Assembly (NCBI GenBank): GCA_038501195.1
Contig: JBBPUQ010000011.1
Coordinates: forward strand, 1,426,001-1,490,000
DNA: 64,000 bases
Source of the DNA: Nemania diffusa
Lineage: Eukaryota > Ascomycota > Sordariomycetes > Xylariales > Xylariaceae
Reading direction: 5' to 3'
This document shows, piece after piece, positions 1 to 12,848 of the stretch (position 1 is the first letter of the stretch; every line of letters begins with the position of its first letter). Made by a program: the position numbers and the translations under genes. The notes under the pieces are model-generated. The model saw only the letters and a program-made list of their open reading frames with translations, was not told the origin of the DNA and made no database searches.

Positions 1-3000
1 TACATGCTGCGTACATCCATCTAGTGTATTCACGGAGTGGAGGGTGTCATCTCGTAAGTATGCGTAAGATGGCCACGAAAGGTAGGCGAAGGAGCAAGCG
101 TCGCCTATTTCGGATCGCTGGTCAATCACCAACGGCTCTATTGGGCGACGCTTAGTGCAGATTCGTTGCGTCATGCGTTAATGCCTCGACGTAAGCGGTA
201 ACACTCTCTAGATACGGAATACTTAGCATAGGTAGAGCGTAACGCCGAGTGTCCTCCTCCCGTAAGGGTCACTAGTGCTTTCTGCCATGCCGAACTTGTT
301 GAGCTTGTCACCGTCTGTCACCGTCTATTTACATAAGTAGTATGTACGGCACTGGGAGGAGGCCCGTGGGTCAACGACGCTACGCATAGGTACCGTGCTG
401 TAGATCCGAACCGTTTCCTCCCATCCTTGCCCATTTCATCTAGCCACGATAGTTCGTTTGCTGGATAGGACTTCTTTTTCTGAGGGGATTAAACCTTATT
501 GCTACCTTACACATGAAAGTAGTCTACACTAGTCTAGACAACAGACTGATGATCTCCTGGTGTAGTCATACTCGACTAGAACAAAGATAGGTAAAGGAAT
601 CACTAGATTGAACACTGGCCCAGAGTGGTGTTGTGTGTGTAACTCTACCCGTCTCCCTCCTCGGCCACTACACACGAGGACCATGTGGCATACTTCCAAT
701 ATGCAACGTTGAGAGACAGGCGTGAAAAACAGAAGAAGAAGAAGAAAAAAAAGGAATGCTCTTAGAATAGGTGGTGAAACACCAAGACTCGTAGCAGCAA
801 CACGCATATATCTGCCTACAGTAGGTGATGTGTTAATTAAGGCGAAGGGCCCGACGAGCAAGGACATCTGTAATGATCGACCGTGACGAACCCAGCTCCA
901 TGGGATGGGACGGGCGGGAGCTCAAACAACTGCCTAACGTAAGTACGGTATCAAGGCACCCCCCGTCTTCCATGTCTTGTCCAGACCGCAGACTACATAC
1001 CTACCTAGACGCACACTACCTACGTAGCCATCTGCACGGTACCTACCGTAGGTATCGCGAGGACAGAACATTCTTGTCGCCATATTCCCTGCTGTTGATC
1101 ACTTATCAATTTCCACCTTCGGTGCTACTTGTTTGGAGGACTTCAATGTCCCCCCCCCCCAGGTTTCCTCCGTCCGGGACTGACCTACCTGCCAGATCAA
1201 CGACCCCTGAGCTGCGCAAGGATTCTCGGGGACCCATTCACGCACATCCCTACCACTCCATGGCAATATTGCACTATCTATCTAGGGGGAAAGGCTACCC
1301 TCATTAAACAAGTCGGCCTTATTCTATTTTTTTTATTGCAACTACACGCGCGCGCAGACGAACGAACTGAAGTCAAGGCCTACATCGGCGGGACTTTGAT
1401 AGGAAAGTATGACGACGGCAGGGCAGGTGGTATTTTACTATACACACGGTATGAATATAAACCCAAGAAACAGAATATATTGGCATCTCACTGCAGTTCC
1501 TACCCCCCTCCCCTACCCTCCCCCCAGGATCTGGTTGCAACGCTACGGGGATATCTGTGTAATCTACTCGAAATAAAACCCTTGCTCGCGCGCGGTCCGA
1601 TATCAAGCAAATAAATCGCCGGAAAGGCTGTGCCGCGTGGAATATGCGAGATTTCAATCTGTTCATGTATCGTGGTTACCGGCGAAACAGCCAACGCTGC
1701 CTGCGTAGATACTCGGCGGTTTTTTTTTTCTCCCCTGCAGGTATGTACGTTGTATGTATGTTTGTATGTATGTGTCTATGTACGTACATTTTGGTATTTA
1801 TTTATTCATTTATTTCTCCGCGGCCTTGGGGATCGGTAGATAAATTACCGAAGGCGGACACGATACGACCACAATTGATTGGCCTCAGGATGCCATATGT
1901 TTGGCCTATTCTACCTGTACGTAGTAAGTACATCAGGTAGGTCAGTATGCTGCGTAGGCAGATGCTTCTATAGACCCGCCCGGCGGCCAAGGCCTACCAG
2001 CTACTCGTGAACGCCGATGCGGAATCGGCATGGGCCGCACGGGCATCATATCATAAACTAGGGGGGGCCCTCTGGGTCCAGGTTTGGGTCTGGGTCTAGG
2101 TCTATATAGATCTCGGTATACTTATGAGATCTACCAACCCATCTGTCTATTGTATAGGTATACCCAGCGTATGTCCGTGTAATATATTCCGTATCTACTC
2201 ACTACGGGTATAACCATCTGTCTACCTATTCGAGAGGCAACTAGTACCCTTGCAGAGACGGTGGATGAACGATTTATCAGGTATCGAGATGGGTAGGTGG
2301 GTAGGTTGATCTTGCGTCACAACAGAAAAGTACAATACATGAAACTAGTCTTACCGGAGACTCCTACCGCTACCGTACGATATCACCTACCTACCCTAAC
2401 CTCCTCCTGCTGGCGGTGCTGGCGGTGTTGATGGCGCTGATGGTGCTACCGCCGATATCCTGGAGGGGAAGAGCGTTTGAGAAAGGTAAGGCGGGCTCGG
2501 TGGGATCGACAGGTTGGTGATCTACCGGCAGGTGACAGACAGCCTGACCTTGGGTTGGTGTAGGCCCTGTAGAGAGTAACGGAAGGAGGTAACTCGTGCC
2601 TCTGTTGTGCTGTGTCGTATACCTCACTCAGTATACTGCTCTGGATGGAGGCTGGCATGTGGTGTATCTAGCAGGTAGCGTAGCTTAGGTACCCGATCCT
2701 TCTGCTCACGAACCGCGGTAACGTAACCTGGTCTTGTCTCGTTGTGCTCTAGGTAGGTTATGCTTCTGCCTTGTTCTTTCGAGGGCGCCCACGAACTTGC
2801 GATCTGTGGTTCGCCATTCCCAGTAGCCCGTCCTTGGCGTCTCTTCCCATGTTTTTTTTTTCTCTCCCTCCTCTCTTCCTTGTCTCTACATACTTACGCT
2901 CTCCATGCTCTCCATACTCTCCATACGTGGGTCCTCTCTTTTTTTTTCCCTTCTTTTCTTTTCTCAACCCGTTTTTGATGTACCCTAAGTGTCGATCCGT

Positions 3001-4542
3001 ACGGGTCCACGCGTGACTTGCCGCCGCCGGGTATACTACTGCGTGGTGTAAGTATAGCATGTTACTGCACGCATATGTCGTAGCATGTATGGAGGTATGG
3101 GGGCTTGTAATGTAGTCTGTATGTAGTCTGTATGTAGGTATAAATGAACGAGTGACGGCATGACTGAGGCACTGAGGGACTGAATGAGTTGATGTGATGT
3201 GATGTGATGTACCTCGTAGTGGACGTGGGTCCTTTTCCTGTCTCTCTCCTCGCACCTCTTCTTCCTATGTATGCGTACATACTTACATACATGCGTACAT
3301 ACATGGACCATGATCCTCTATGCCGGCACTGCTAGTTTGGTCCGCTGGGTGGGTATATCTGGGTGCTCGGCGACCATTGACAGTGTAATACCTACACTAC
3401 ACTAGGTACGGCATAGGTTCCCTGTGCGTTTTATGTAGGTCACCTGTCGGTGGCTTATGGTCTTTGAGGCCTCGAGGTCTCTGAAGCGGGATGGCGGAGA
3501 GTGAAAAATGCAATTCGCGGACGTCATTATTCCGGTTGATCATGTCCTTTTGCTAAGCCTGCTTTGCCTACGCTGTCTACTCTACCTACTTGTTTGTACC
3601 TGCGTGCTTCGTGAGCGGGGACAGGAAAGAAAGAAGGCACAGGACGACGAGGGAGAAGGATGGCGGCTGGATGGCGGCTGGAGTATCGTGTCTCTGTGCT
3701 GTAGATACCTAGTGTATTACGTATGAGTAATCGTCAACATGGCATGGCTTGTCTCCATGTGGTCCGGAGTACCCTTTTACCTGCACCTGGGAAGCCGTCG
3801 ACGCAGTTAGTTTCATTTGCTTGTTTTGTCTCATCCGCGGGCTCCTCCGCATTAGGCTGGCCACGATATCTCTACTCTAATGCATGCCCTTTTGGGATGG
3901 AGGCTATCGTATGCGGACAGTCTTGGCTCTGAGATTATCAGTTACTCGGTCGGTTTAGTATCTTCACGATGAACATGCCAAGCACTGTTCCTAGCACCGG
4001 GGATAGGATAGGTAGACACTTGCCCGGGTCGAAACAGCATCACGCCATTTGTGCGCTGTTTCTTCGCCGTAAGCCAGCCTGCGTACAGGAGGATGCAAGA
4101 GACATGCCACTCTAGACGCTTATGCAGGTTCCTGTGGTGAGAACGATATGGCGGCTTCGTCGACTCCGTTCCTGACTACCGAATACGCCGGGCGGGCTGC
4201 TGTTGTCACTGGGGCCTTGAGAATATAAACGCACTCTGACTGACTAGATCCCCGTGTCGAATTCTGAATGCTACTTTGGTAATACCTATATATATTACAT
4301 GGCACCGACCCTCGGTCATGCTCCCAGCGCCGTACATAATAATGTAGTATAATGACATGATGATGATGATGGTTCCCGTCGAACGTAGTCTATACGGGGG
4401 GTATCCGTTCCGTTATTATTTCAATGCTCCCTTTCCCTTTTGCCGTGCCTGCCTGCCTGCCTGCCTGCCTGGTTCCCGGATCCGTAGTCCTCATTACGGG
4501 AACACCGTGTGCCCAAAACTCCCAACCCAGTTTATATTAGTA
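1..4542. other. Gene-free, microsatellite-rich intergenic DNA
   Basis: I see no convincing gene. Open frames here are short, overlap on both strands and translate to low-complexity or unrecognisable peptides. The DNA is rich in short TAGGTA/TACCTA-type words, pyrimidine runs (for example around 2855-2960) and purine runs (around 728-755). It lies downstream of the Myb gene, which is on the minus strand, so its first few hundred bases left of 4543 should include that gene's 3' untranslated region. Confidence 0.6.
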
Positions 4543-5508
4543 TTAGTCTACCAGGTGGCTCACCCGCAACCTCGCATCCCCTTCCTCGTTCTGACTGCCT
4601 CTCCTCTGAGCCGAGCCGATGTGGCACCGGAAAAGGTGAGGGAGATCGTACTGTTGTGACTGCTGCTGCTGCTGCTGCTGCTGCCCGTGTACCGAGATCG
4701 AGACTGGTTCCAAAGGTGAGTTCGGTGCCGTTGGTAGTGGGTGGCGTTCGCTCGTCTCCCAGGTTTGTATAGGCGGCAACCGAAAGCTGGATCTCGCTCC
4801 TACGGGAGAGAGCAGTGAGTCTTGTCCCAAGACTAGTCTCGTGGTATCGTAGCTATTGCGCCGCAGAGGGGGGAGCGATATGGGATTATGAGGAGGCAAA
4901 GCGGGCGTGCCATCCCTGATGGTGCCCGGCACGGAATACAGCGACCCCCTATCCGAATTTGGCGAGGGGAGGCCCGATGGCGGCGGCGCATTGTGCATGG
5001 CGTGAGAGAAGGGCACTGCGCACGGAGAGACAGGCTCGTGGCGATGGCCTGCGGCCGGGAACATGTGCGTGCCTGTAGCCAGCCCCAGCTGCGGCCGTCG
5101 GGGATGATCGAGGGGCGCGGCTGCGTGCTGGTGCGCCTGGTGGCCGTCGTACCCGCAAGACGCCCTCCTCCGCTGCATCGTGCGTCTCCGGCGGTTCTGG
5201 TTGCCATTCCACCAGTTCTTGACGGCGTTGTCGCTCCGGTTGTTCAGCCTCCTCGCGATCTCGGCCCACCGCTTGCCCAGCTCGCTGACGAGCTTCTCGA
5301 TGAGCTGGCCCTCCTCCGCGGATATGGGCTCGTGATTCAGCGACGGCTTCAGGTTCTGGTGGTACCGTTCCCGACACTGCTTGGGACTCCTCGAGCCAAT
5401 CGTATCCGAGATCTTGACCCAGTTCAAGGGACCCTGCTGCTGGACGAGGCGTATAAGAGTGGCATCCTCGCGCTGGGACCACGGCCCTCGCCGCATCTTA
5501 GAAGACAT
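4543..5508 (-). CDS. flbD: FlbD/RCA-1-type Myb DNA-binding regulator of conidiation
   Basis: This single-exon frame encodes 321 residues. Two Myb repeats sit at the N-terminus (about residues 5-55 and 57-106) and carry the regularly spaced Trp and the signatures SRSPKQCRERYHQNLKPSLN and KRWAEIARRLNNRSDNAVKN, typical of fungal FlbD/RCA-1 proteins. The rest is Pro/Ser/His-rich and disordered, with a Gln run near residues 275-285 encoded by a CAG tract (about 4660-4685). In Aspergillus, FlbD is a nuclear activator of the conidiation cascade. The length is close to the roughly 315 residues I recall for the family. The ATG at 5508 directly precedes the first repeat (MSSKMRRGPW). A stop-free antisense frame is only a shadow. 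A paralogous Myb of the same subfamily cannot be excluded. Confidence 0.8.
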   Translation of the reverse strand: MSSKMRRGPWSQREDATLIRLVQQQGPLNWVKISDTIGSRSPKQCRERYHQNLKPSLNHEPISAEEGQLIEKLVSELGKRWAEIARRLNNRSDNAVKNWWNGNQNRRRRTMQRRRASCGYDGHQAHQHAAAPLDHPRRPQLGLATGTHMFPAAGHRHEPVSPCAVPFSHAMHNAPPPSGLPSPNSDRGSLYSVPGTIRDGTPALPPHNPISLPPLRRNSYDTTRLVLGQDSLLSPVGARSSFRLPPIQTWETSERHPLPTAPNSPLEPVSISVHGQQQQQQQQSQQYDLPHLFRCHIGSAQRRGSQNEEGDARLRVSHLVD

Positions 5509-6185
5509 TATTATCCCGACACGTCGCGTGTTTGTATTATGATATTATTATTGTCCCAGACGACTCGGATGGTAGCTGCTCACGGTGAGACCTCCTGGAC
5601 AGATAGTACCGGTTCCCGTTAAGCCGTCGAATGACAGTCGAACCCGGGACCAGGCGACGACTCGATATGAAACTACCGTGGCCGCGAAGATAGGATGATG
5701 ATATATGGTGCTAGTATACTATACGAGTACACGACGCACACAGTTTTTTATCTGTATGTATATTTTATATGGCAGACAATAGACGACGTTGCGGCGAATG
5801 ATGCCAAGTTTGCGGTGAAGTGGCGAAGTGGTGATTGTTTCCGGATGAGCACTTTTTATGGGGAGTTACACGTCTGCCGGATGATCGTAGGTTGGCAGTG
5901 GGAAGAGGAGAGAGGGGGAGGGGGGGGGAAGCCTTCTTTATTAGAACCAGGATGACCGTGGGCTGAGATGAGATCGATATACACCAAGTTAGAGTAAGTG
6001 GTTGTAAGTGAATGGAGGCCCCCAACGGATGGATATGCTGTACTATGTAGTCCAGACTAGGTAGTCTGATGTACAGATCGGGGAAAAGGCCCTGGCTACT
6101 TTAGCTACCCGTCACGGTGTCAGATGGGACAAGACAGGTCAGATAAGTAGGTAGTGTAAGTAGGGTACGTACCGACAGTAGTATG

Positions 6186-6223
6186 TGGTAGTGGTGGTAG
6201 AGGTGGTGGTGGTGGTGGTGGTG
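6186..6223. repeat. GGT trinucleotide microsatellite
   Basis: Interrupted GTGGTA units are followed by about seven uninterrupted GGT units (6202-6223). It lies in non-coding DNA upstream of the Myb gene. Confidence 0.85.
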
Positions 6224-6537
6224 TGCCCTACCCAGACAGTATGTATATAAGTAGGTAGGTAGTAGTAGCAATAGTAGAGTAGTATTAGAGTTTACGTACT
6301 AAAGGTAGTAGTAGTAGTAGTACGCATATACATAAGTAGAAGAAAAGAAGGACGAGTACTAGGAGTAAGTAGTAGCAGCAGCAGCTGTACTCTACTTACA
6401 TACATACATACATACAATCCCTACGGTACCATGTAGAGAGCCAGGTTGGATCGCCAATTCGCCGCCTCTATGGCTGCCGTGGCGCCGTTAACTCAGTTCT
6501 TGGCCTCTACCCGGTACAATAATGCCGGTATTTCACT

Positions 6538-6562
6538 CTGCTGCTGCTGCTGCTGCTGCTGC
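6538..6562. repeat. CTG trinucleotide microsatellite
   Basis: Eight perfect CTG units lie in non-coding DNA. An overlapping open frame would read them as a Cys run, and I do not regard that frame as a gene. Confidence 0.85.
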
Positions 6563-9500
6563 ACCTGTATAGTACAGTATACTTACATGCATATACACGT
6601 ACATACACGTACAGAGACGTACGTACAGACAGACAGATGTATAAGTAGACAGACATTCATATGTACATACGATAGGCTTTACAACTCCACACTAACTAAC
6701 TACCATGACCATGACTACGATCATGACAGGCTATGGGGCGGGCACCATGGTGTACATATGTACATACAAGTAAATAGTGTGTAAGTAGTTCGGCACAGCT
6801 TTTTACTAAAAAAGAGTTGACCAAGCTGGGAAAACGAGCATGGTTTGTACGAACCGGATGTGGATAAGAACAGGCAGGATAGCCCCAGGGAAGTCTAATT
6901 AATGGGTAGCGTGTTTATTCTGCATGTACATACATACTCGAGGCCTGGTCTTGGGTCTTCTTACGAACACACCCGCCGTGAATGTGACTAGGCGTGTGTA
7001 TACTCAGTGACCGGTGGGTATTGCGTATATATATCTAATACCTCTTCCGTACGTATACTCTCCAAAAGGAGACTCTGTGTACTGCGTAGGTGTGTGGTGT
7101 ATGGTGTATGGTATACAAGTATGCCGTATGCCATATGGTGTGTGGTGTAAGTTATGTAAGTGACCTGCCTACTTATGTACGGCGGTGCCTAGTCTAGTCT
7201 ACACATGTCGTAGTGCACTTGACAGCCTGGAGAATGGAGAATGGAGAATGGAGGATAATGTAAGTAAAAGGCCTCGAGGAAGAGATCCACAAGAACAACA
7301 ACCCTCCATCGCCGCGCCCACCCCCTGGCCTTTTCGATCAGCCACTCGTCATAGCTCTCTTGGGATCGACGAGCACACAGTGTGCCTATCCTGCGTTGGA
7401 GTGGCTTAGGAGTTATCTAATATGTATGGAGGTACTCTACTGCGTATTTATGTAGGTACACTATCCACTGTTGTCTGCCGTAGTAACCTACGCATAACTT
7501 ACACGGAGTGGTCTCTCTCAGGTATGTACGTATACTACCTGGTCGTCTAATTCAATGAAGTTAGGAATCAAGGTGCCAAGGCCTGTCTATCTAGGTGTAC
7601 GTGTGAACTTACTTATATACAGTATCATAAAGTCTATGTATACAGTAAGGGCATAGGTAGGTAGTCAGTACGTTGCTCGCGAAGGTTCCAATCTAAAAGA
7701 AAATTTAAGCTTAAGCTCGTAGATGGATATCACCTACGTAACTTAATCTCAGCTATGAAGAACAGAGCCTCAGCTTAGAAGCTTTGAGATAGTGTCAGTA
7801 GTTTGCAGGACTGTACATACTGTACATATTGTACATACTGTATAGTTCTGTAAGGATAGTATCTGTGTAGGTAGTAGATCTATCCATAATCTGTGTGTGT
7901 GTATGTGTATGCGTAAGGATTCGTACAGTATATAGACCAACATGGAGTTGGAAGATGTTAGGAAATGTCAATACCCTTCCCCTCGCAAGGTCCCCATCGT
8001 TTCAGCAGCGTTGTTTGCCTCGTTTCATTACGAAGTGCATCATATATTGACACTTGATGGGGAAAGTCAAATCTTTTTTTTTTTTTAGTTTTATTCCCTG
8101 GACTTTTGGCTCACTTGCGCTAACCTTAGGTAGATACCTACCAACAGTATCCAAGTACGTACGTACATAAGTATAGCCTACGCTACCTACTTACTTACCT
8201 ACCTACCTACTTAGTACTACGACCATGGGTAGTTGATGATGGGATTACATACCTGGCACATACACCATGTATATACCTACCTATATAGTATGCGTATCTA
8301 CTTATACATACATGTCTGGGCAGCTCACTAGACTAGCCTAATTAGACGATACTACTCCTGCTACCTTGCGGCACGTTCAGCGCCGGGATCAAGGGCAAGC
8401 CAGCGAGCGAAAGTGAGCGAGTGGGTGGCCGAGGGCAGTGGTCGAGTGGTCGAGCATGTGCGGTCAAGGGGGGACCCTGGCTAAAGTAGCTAGCGAAAGA
8501 GATTGTGGTGTGGATTATAGCCCTCGCCGGTAATAATGATCCCGGCCGGGGGATCCCAGAGCGATCAGAGACCAGCCCGTTGAAACCCATGTCCGTCCGG
8601 GCGCTAATCTATGATGCAGGGTTCCCAAGATCTGACTGCTAACTGCCAACTATTCCACCGTACGGCATACGGTGCCATACGGTGCCATACAGTGCCACAC
8701 AGTGGCCACTACAGTACCCAGAGACGAGCCCGCGAGGCACGCTTACTCGGCACACGTCCGGGGGGTGTACCATGCCTGTCACTTACACCTTGTTCAATAA
8801 AGAGCTAAAGGCCCGACAGCCAATATTTACATTGACAGAGCCGCCCCAAGTTCAGCAATGCTAGAGAAAAGTACTGCGTAATAAAATAATAATAATATTA
8901 TTGTTATTATTAAAAAGTACGGGAGATAGTCGAGATGACATGCGAGTTCAAAAGAACCTGTTGTCCGGAAGCGTTCACTGCCGGCCGCAGAAGATGAGAA
9001 TATCTACGTAAGCGTATACATACAGTAGTAGGTGGTACATGCGCAGTAACTAAATAAGGTTGGGGTTCATAGGTACGGGGAGAAAGATACAAGAGGGGCA
9101 GAGAGCGCCAGCGGCCAGAGAGATGGAGTCGACATCAAATGAAAACTAGATAGGTTACATATGTAAGACTTTACCGACGGCTAAGGACAGAATACAGATT
9201 GATTGGACGAGGCGAATTGGTTGTTTGATATGGCCTCTTCTTCCACCTACTACATGCACTATAACTGTCCACTTGTTTGTTATTCCTCACTCCTCTCTCC
9301 CGACGCGCGTGTTATACAGTACATACTTAGTTAAAAGAAAAACAATAAGACAAGATAAAATAGAAATAGAAATAGAGTGACCTGGCGTCGAGGGTAGACA
9401 ACGACAACATCATTAAATAAGGAGACATCGTATATCCAAGATACAAGATACCCTACTCTATACTACATGCCTACGTGAAGACAGACAGTATAGACGACAG

Positions 9501-9954
9501 TACCGTATGTGAGTAAATCGTATGTGTAGACTTATGTGTAGGCACGCCTATATCTTGCATATAGGTTGAGAAAAGCAACGAGATATGTAGACAATATCAA
9601 AGCCGAACCGAAGTGTGCGCTCATCTGGAAGCTCTTAGTCGTCCAAGTAAAATGTGCATCATTCGTCCAGTCACGGTGAACAGTGAGCATCGACGTTTGT
9701 ACGGTGCAGCTGATGCAGAGAAGCTAGACGCATCCTTGGAATACGAGACATTTTGAGACAGCGCGCGCTGAATACCATCTTCAAGTACCGTGTATCTATA
9801 TCAGCAGATCTTATAATGGGCTGAAGACCCCCCCTGCTGCCTACTATCTATAACTATCTATATACTATATGTACGTAGTAGACGCATACATACCTATCTA
9901 TACCAGTCTACTACTTAACTTTCCTCACTTTTTATTAGCATGACCGGGGACTTT

Positions 9955-10000
9955 CTATCTATCTATCTATTTATTTATTTATTTATTCATTCATTCATTC
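9955..10000. repeat. Compound CTAT/TTTA/TTCA tetranucleotide microsatellite
   Basis: Three adjoining tetranucleotide blocks, each differing by one base (CTAT, then TTTA, then TTCA), make a compound repeat of about 46 bp in non-coding DNA. Confidence 0.85.
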
Positions 10001-12848
10001 AATCCATGATTCTCATTCGTATTCTTCTTCGTTTTCTCCAAGCCCAAAGGCAACTAATATTCGTCTCTCGGCAACCCGTACTTGATATCCCTACCCTCTC
10101 TCCCTGTTGCTTGGCTCGTCTACCGTTGAGAGGGCAGTGGTAGGTATTTTTGTACGCAGCAAGTATGAACAAATGACGCTCGAGCTCGAGTACCTACATA
10201 CATACGTGTAAGTAAATGAAATGCTCCGCTAAAAGAAGCAATAACGGTCTTCGTAATCCACCTGCAGGCATCCCCCCGGTCCGATCAACCTCGGATGCTC
10301 GCGGCTGCAACGGGGGTGGGAAGCTGGCTCGTCTTGGCGTCGAGCCGGGTTACCCTTCTTTCTTCCCTTCCTTCTTCTTTCCTTCGTGCGTCGTTCTTGG
10401 CTGACCCGCCTCCTTGGGAAGCTAGTTGAAGATTTACATACAGAAAGTCAAATAATGTTTCATACCTTGCAAGGAGAGGAAAAGAAAAAAAGAGGCGAGG
10501 AGAAATAGGCAGGTCACACTTGCTGCAATTTCGCCCAGGATGAAAACAGTATTTTTGCACACTTAGAGAGTATTATTGCTATTGTTGTTGATGGTCATAG
10601 TGATATCGAGATAGGTGGTTTTCTTATATTTATTATTAATCATTTATTTATTTATATCTTATTATTATTGCGGTTTATTTATTTATTGAATATATATATA
10701 TACATTATTTTTACAATTCTGATTGATCTCCATCACATCACGCAACTGATTCGCGCCTCTTCACCACCAAACTCCTCCCTCCCTGCTTCCTAGAACCTAT
10801 TATAGCACTATTTACATGTCCACATAGGATGTGACCTGCAAAGTGGCTGACTCGACGGGTCATAATAGCTGATCATATATACTTATATGTTCCCAAGTAT
10901 TAGCCTATAAGGGGAGGAGGAGAGGAGGAGAGCGAGAGAGAAAAAGGTTGACCGAGCTGAGGAATAACCGCGACGCATCCACACCCCCCTGCTGCTGCTC
11001 CCCGGTCCCAGACGCCTGGGTCCAAGTCCCCCCTCACCTCCAACGGTTCAGCGCATGACAAAGTCATTTTCCATATTCGTTACACACAATGCAACTAGAA
11101 ACATACCAGGTCCATGTTCGCCTTCCTTCCGAGATTAGCCCCAGAGTTGGGTTTCAGGACCCCTTCTGCTGAAAAAATAAAAAATGAAAAACAAGTATAA
11201 GTAATCAGCCATCATATTATTAATTACATGCCTAACGAAGACGTGCGTATGTACGTATGGATGGAGCATGTATCCACGCTATGTGTCGAGGGTATCGAGC
11301 CTGGCGTGCCAGCCCGTGTCTATGAATAGACCACTTCCTGTCTCGCCCGTGTTCTACGGAAGCTGAACGGCGCTGCCAGGTCCCTCGCTCGCTTGTTCAC
11401 CGCAATACCTACTACGGCGACGACGTAAGCACCACTTGCTTAAAACGGTAAACCCAAGCGATACCGTCGTTGTGTCCATGGACAGGATGGGGCCAGGCCG
11501 GCGTGGCACACCGCCATGACCTACACATACTGTATCGTACTCATGATGGACTTTTTCACAGATTAGCAGTGCTTTTCAGGTCATTCATTATAGGTAGTAG
11601 GGTGACGGGGCACACACTCACGTAAACATACAGGAGTCTGGTGCGGTTTATGAGCACGGCCATTTTCAAGCTATCGGTAAACTATGCTAAGTGTACTCCT
11701 TGAAGGAATCTAGTTGAACAACGCCGAGTTATCGAGTTTACCAAGGCACATGTAGACGTAGGCAACAGTAGTTTAACACGCGTACCATCGTATCGTTTCC
11801 ACGTTAAACTTAACTTCTTCGTTGTGTCCTATACACACTGGCTGGCTTATAGATGAACATCATGCCACTCACCATATAACATATCACGCGGGATTACTTC
11901 GAAAGCCTACCTACAACCTACATATAATCCGCGTATACCACTATCATCTCATACCCCAACGGCATTTCCCAGCATAGCGCTCTGGTGCTACATGCGTTAT
12001 ATTGTACCACATGTATATTTTGAAAAGGCTGCGCTTAGATCGAACAGAACGTTGTCAATAAGCACGAACCGTCAACTATCGCCGGGGAGAACAAAAGAGG
12101 AGGAATGGGAGCGTGTCCATACTTTCCATGCCCAACTTACTATTCCATGCACGTCGTCGAACAATCCGCTCATACGCAATCGGAATACCCACCCTCGGCT
12201 AATAGTAGATACTCGTAGGGACGGCTCGAGCATCGAGCGATAAGTTATAGTTCCTGTTAGTACGCACTCACGGGGTGGAGGAAATTAAAGGAGCAAAAGA
12301 TCGCGGTCCTCCGAATCAAGCCAAAATACATTTTTCCCTCTGTGCTAGGTGCCCAGAGCATCTGGGTATGTCACTGTCCATCGCATATAAAATTTGCCAA
12401 ACAAACGCCCATTCCGTCGCGATTGAGGCGACTGATTTCCCTGTCTTCAGTAACGAGACCTTACCAGCACTTGGTCCGAGTCGCCGTTACTTCTATACCC
12501 TGTTTCTCCGGAAAAGTTCCTTGCTTCTGTAATAGTAAACAAAGGTAAAAACAACAACCAATGTGTGAAGACAGGGAGTTGAATCACAGATGTACGGGTA
12601 GAACGCCCGCCCCCCCGATCCAGCCTAGGAAAAAAAGGAAAACGACAAACGGGACGGGTAGCGCCTTGCAGTCAAATCGCTGCAACATAGTTGCCTGCCG
12701 TGCGGTCCAAACGCCCAACCGCGTAAGTCGAAGATAGGCAACAAGAATTCACGCCTAGAGCACACCCCCTTCACTCGACGACAAGGTTATAGGGAGATGC
12801 TGACATGAGGAGACCCTTTACTCGGAACGCCCCTCGGGTGAGGGGCCT

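Larger units (their letters stand above)
5509..12848. other. 7.3-kb gene-free region upstream of the Myb gene
   Basis: There is no supported coding region in more than 7 kb. The stretch lies between the 5' end of the minus-strand Myb gene and the 3' end of the GT41 gene. It consists of TAGGTA/TACCTA words, trinucleotide and tetranucleotide microsatellites and short AT-rich patches (8880-8915 and 10600-10710). Long upstream regions are common for fungal developmental regulators, so part may be Myb promoter or leader. That role is inferred, not visible. Confidence 0.55.

Noticed and set aside
873..2000. Several overlapping open frames on both strands
   Set aside because: They overlap each other, start and stop within repeat-rich DNA and have no recognisable domains or plausible splice structure.
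2758..3311. Minus-strand frames up to 165 codons
   Set aside because: They arise from pyrimidine-rich and TACATA-type repeats; the products are Lys/Arg- or Tyr/His-rich low-complexity chains.
4888..5622. Long plus-strand frame of 244 codons
   Set aside because: It is the antisense of the Myb gene; the minus strand holds clear Myb repeats, and the plus-strand product is Arg/Pro-rich with no family resemblance.
5625..5670. tRNA-like GGGTTCGACTG on the minus strand
   Set aside because: The T-loop-like bases lack a pairing stem and no box A lies at the right distance.
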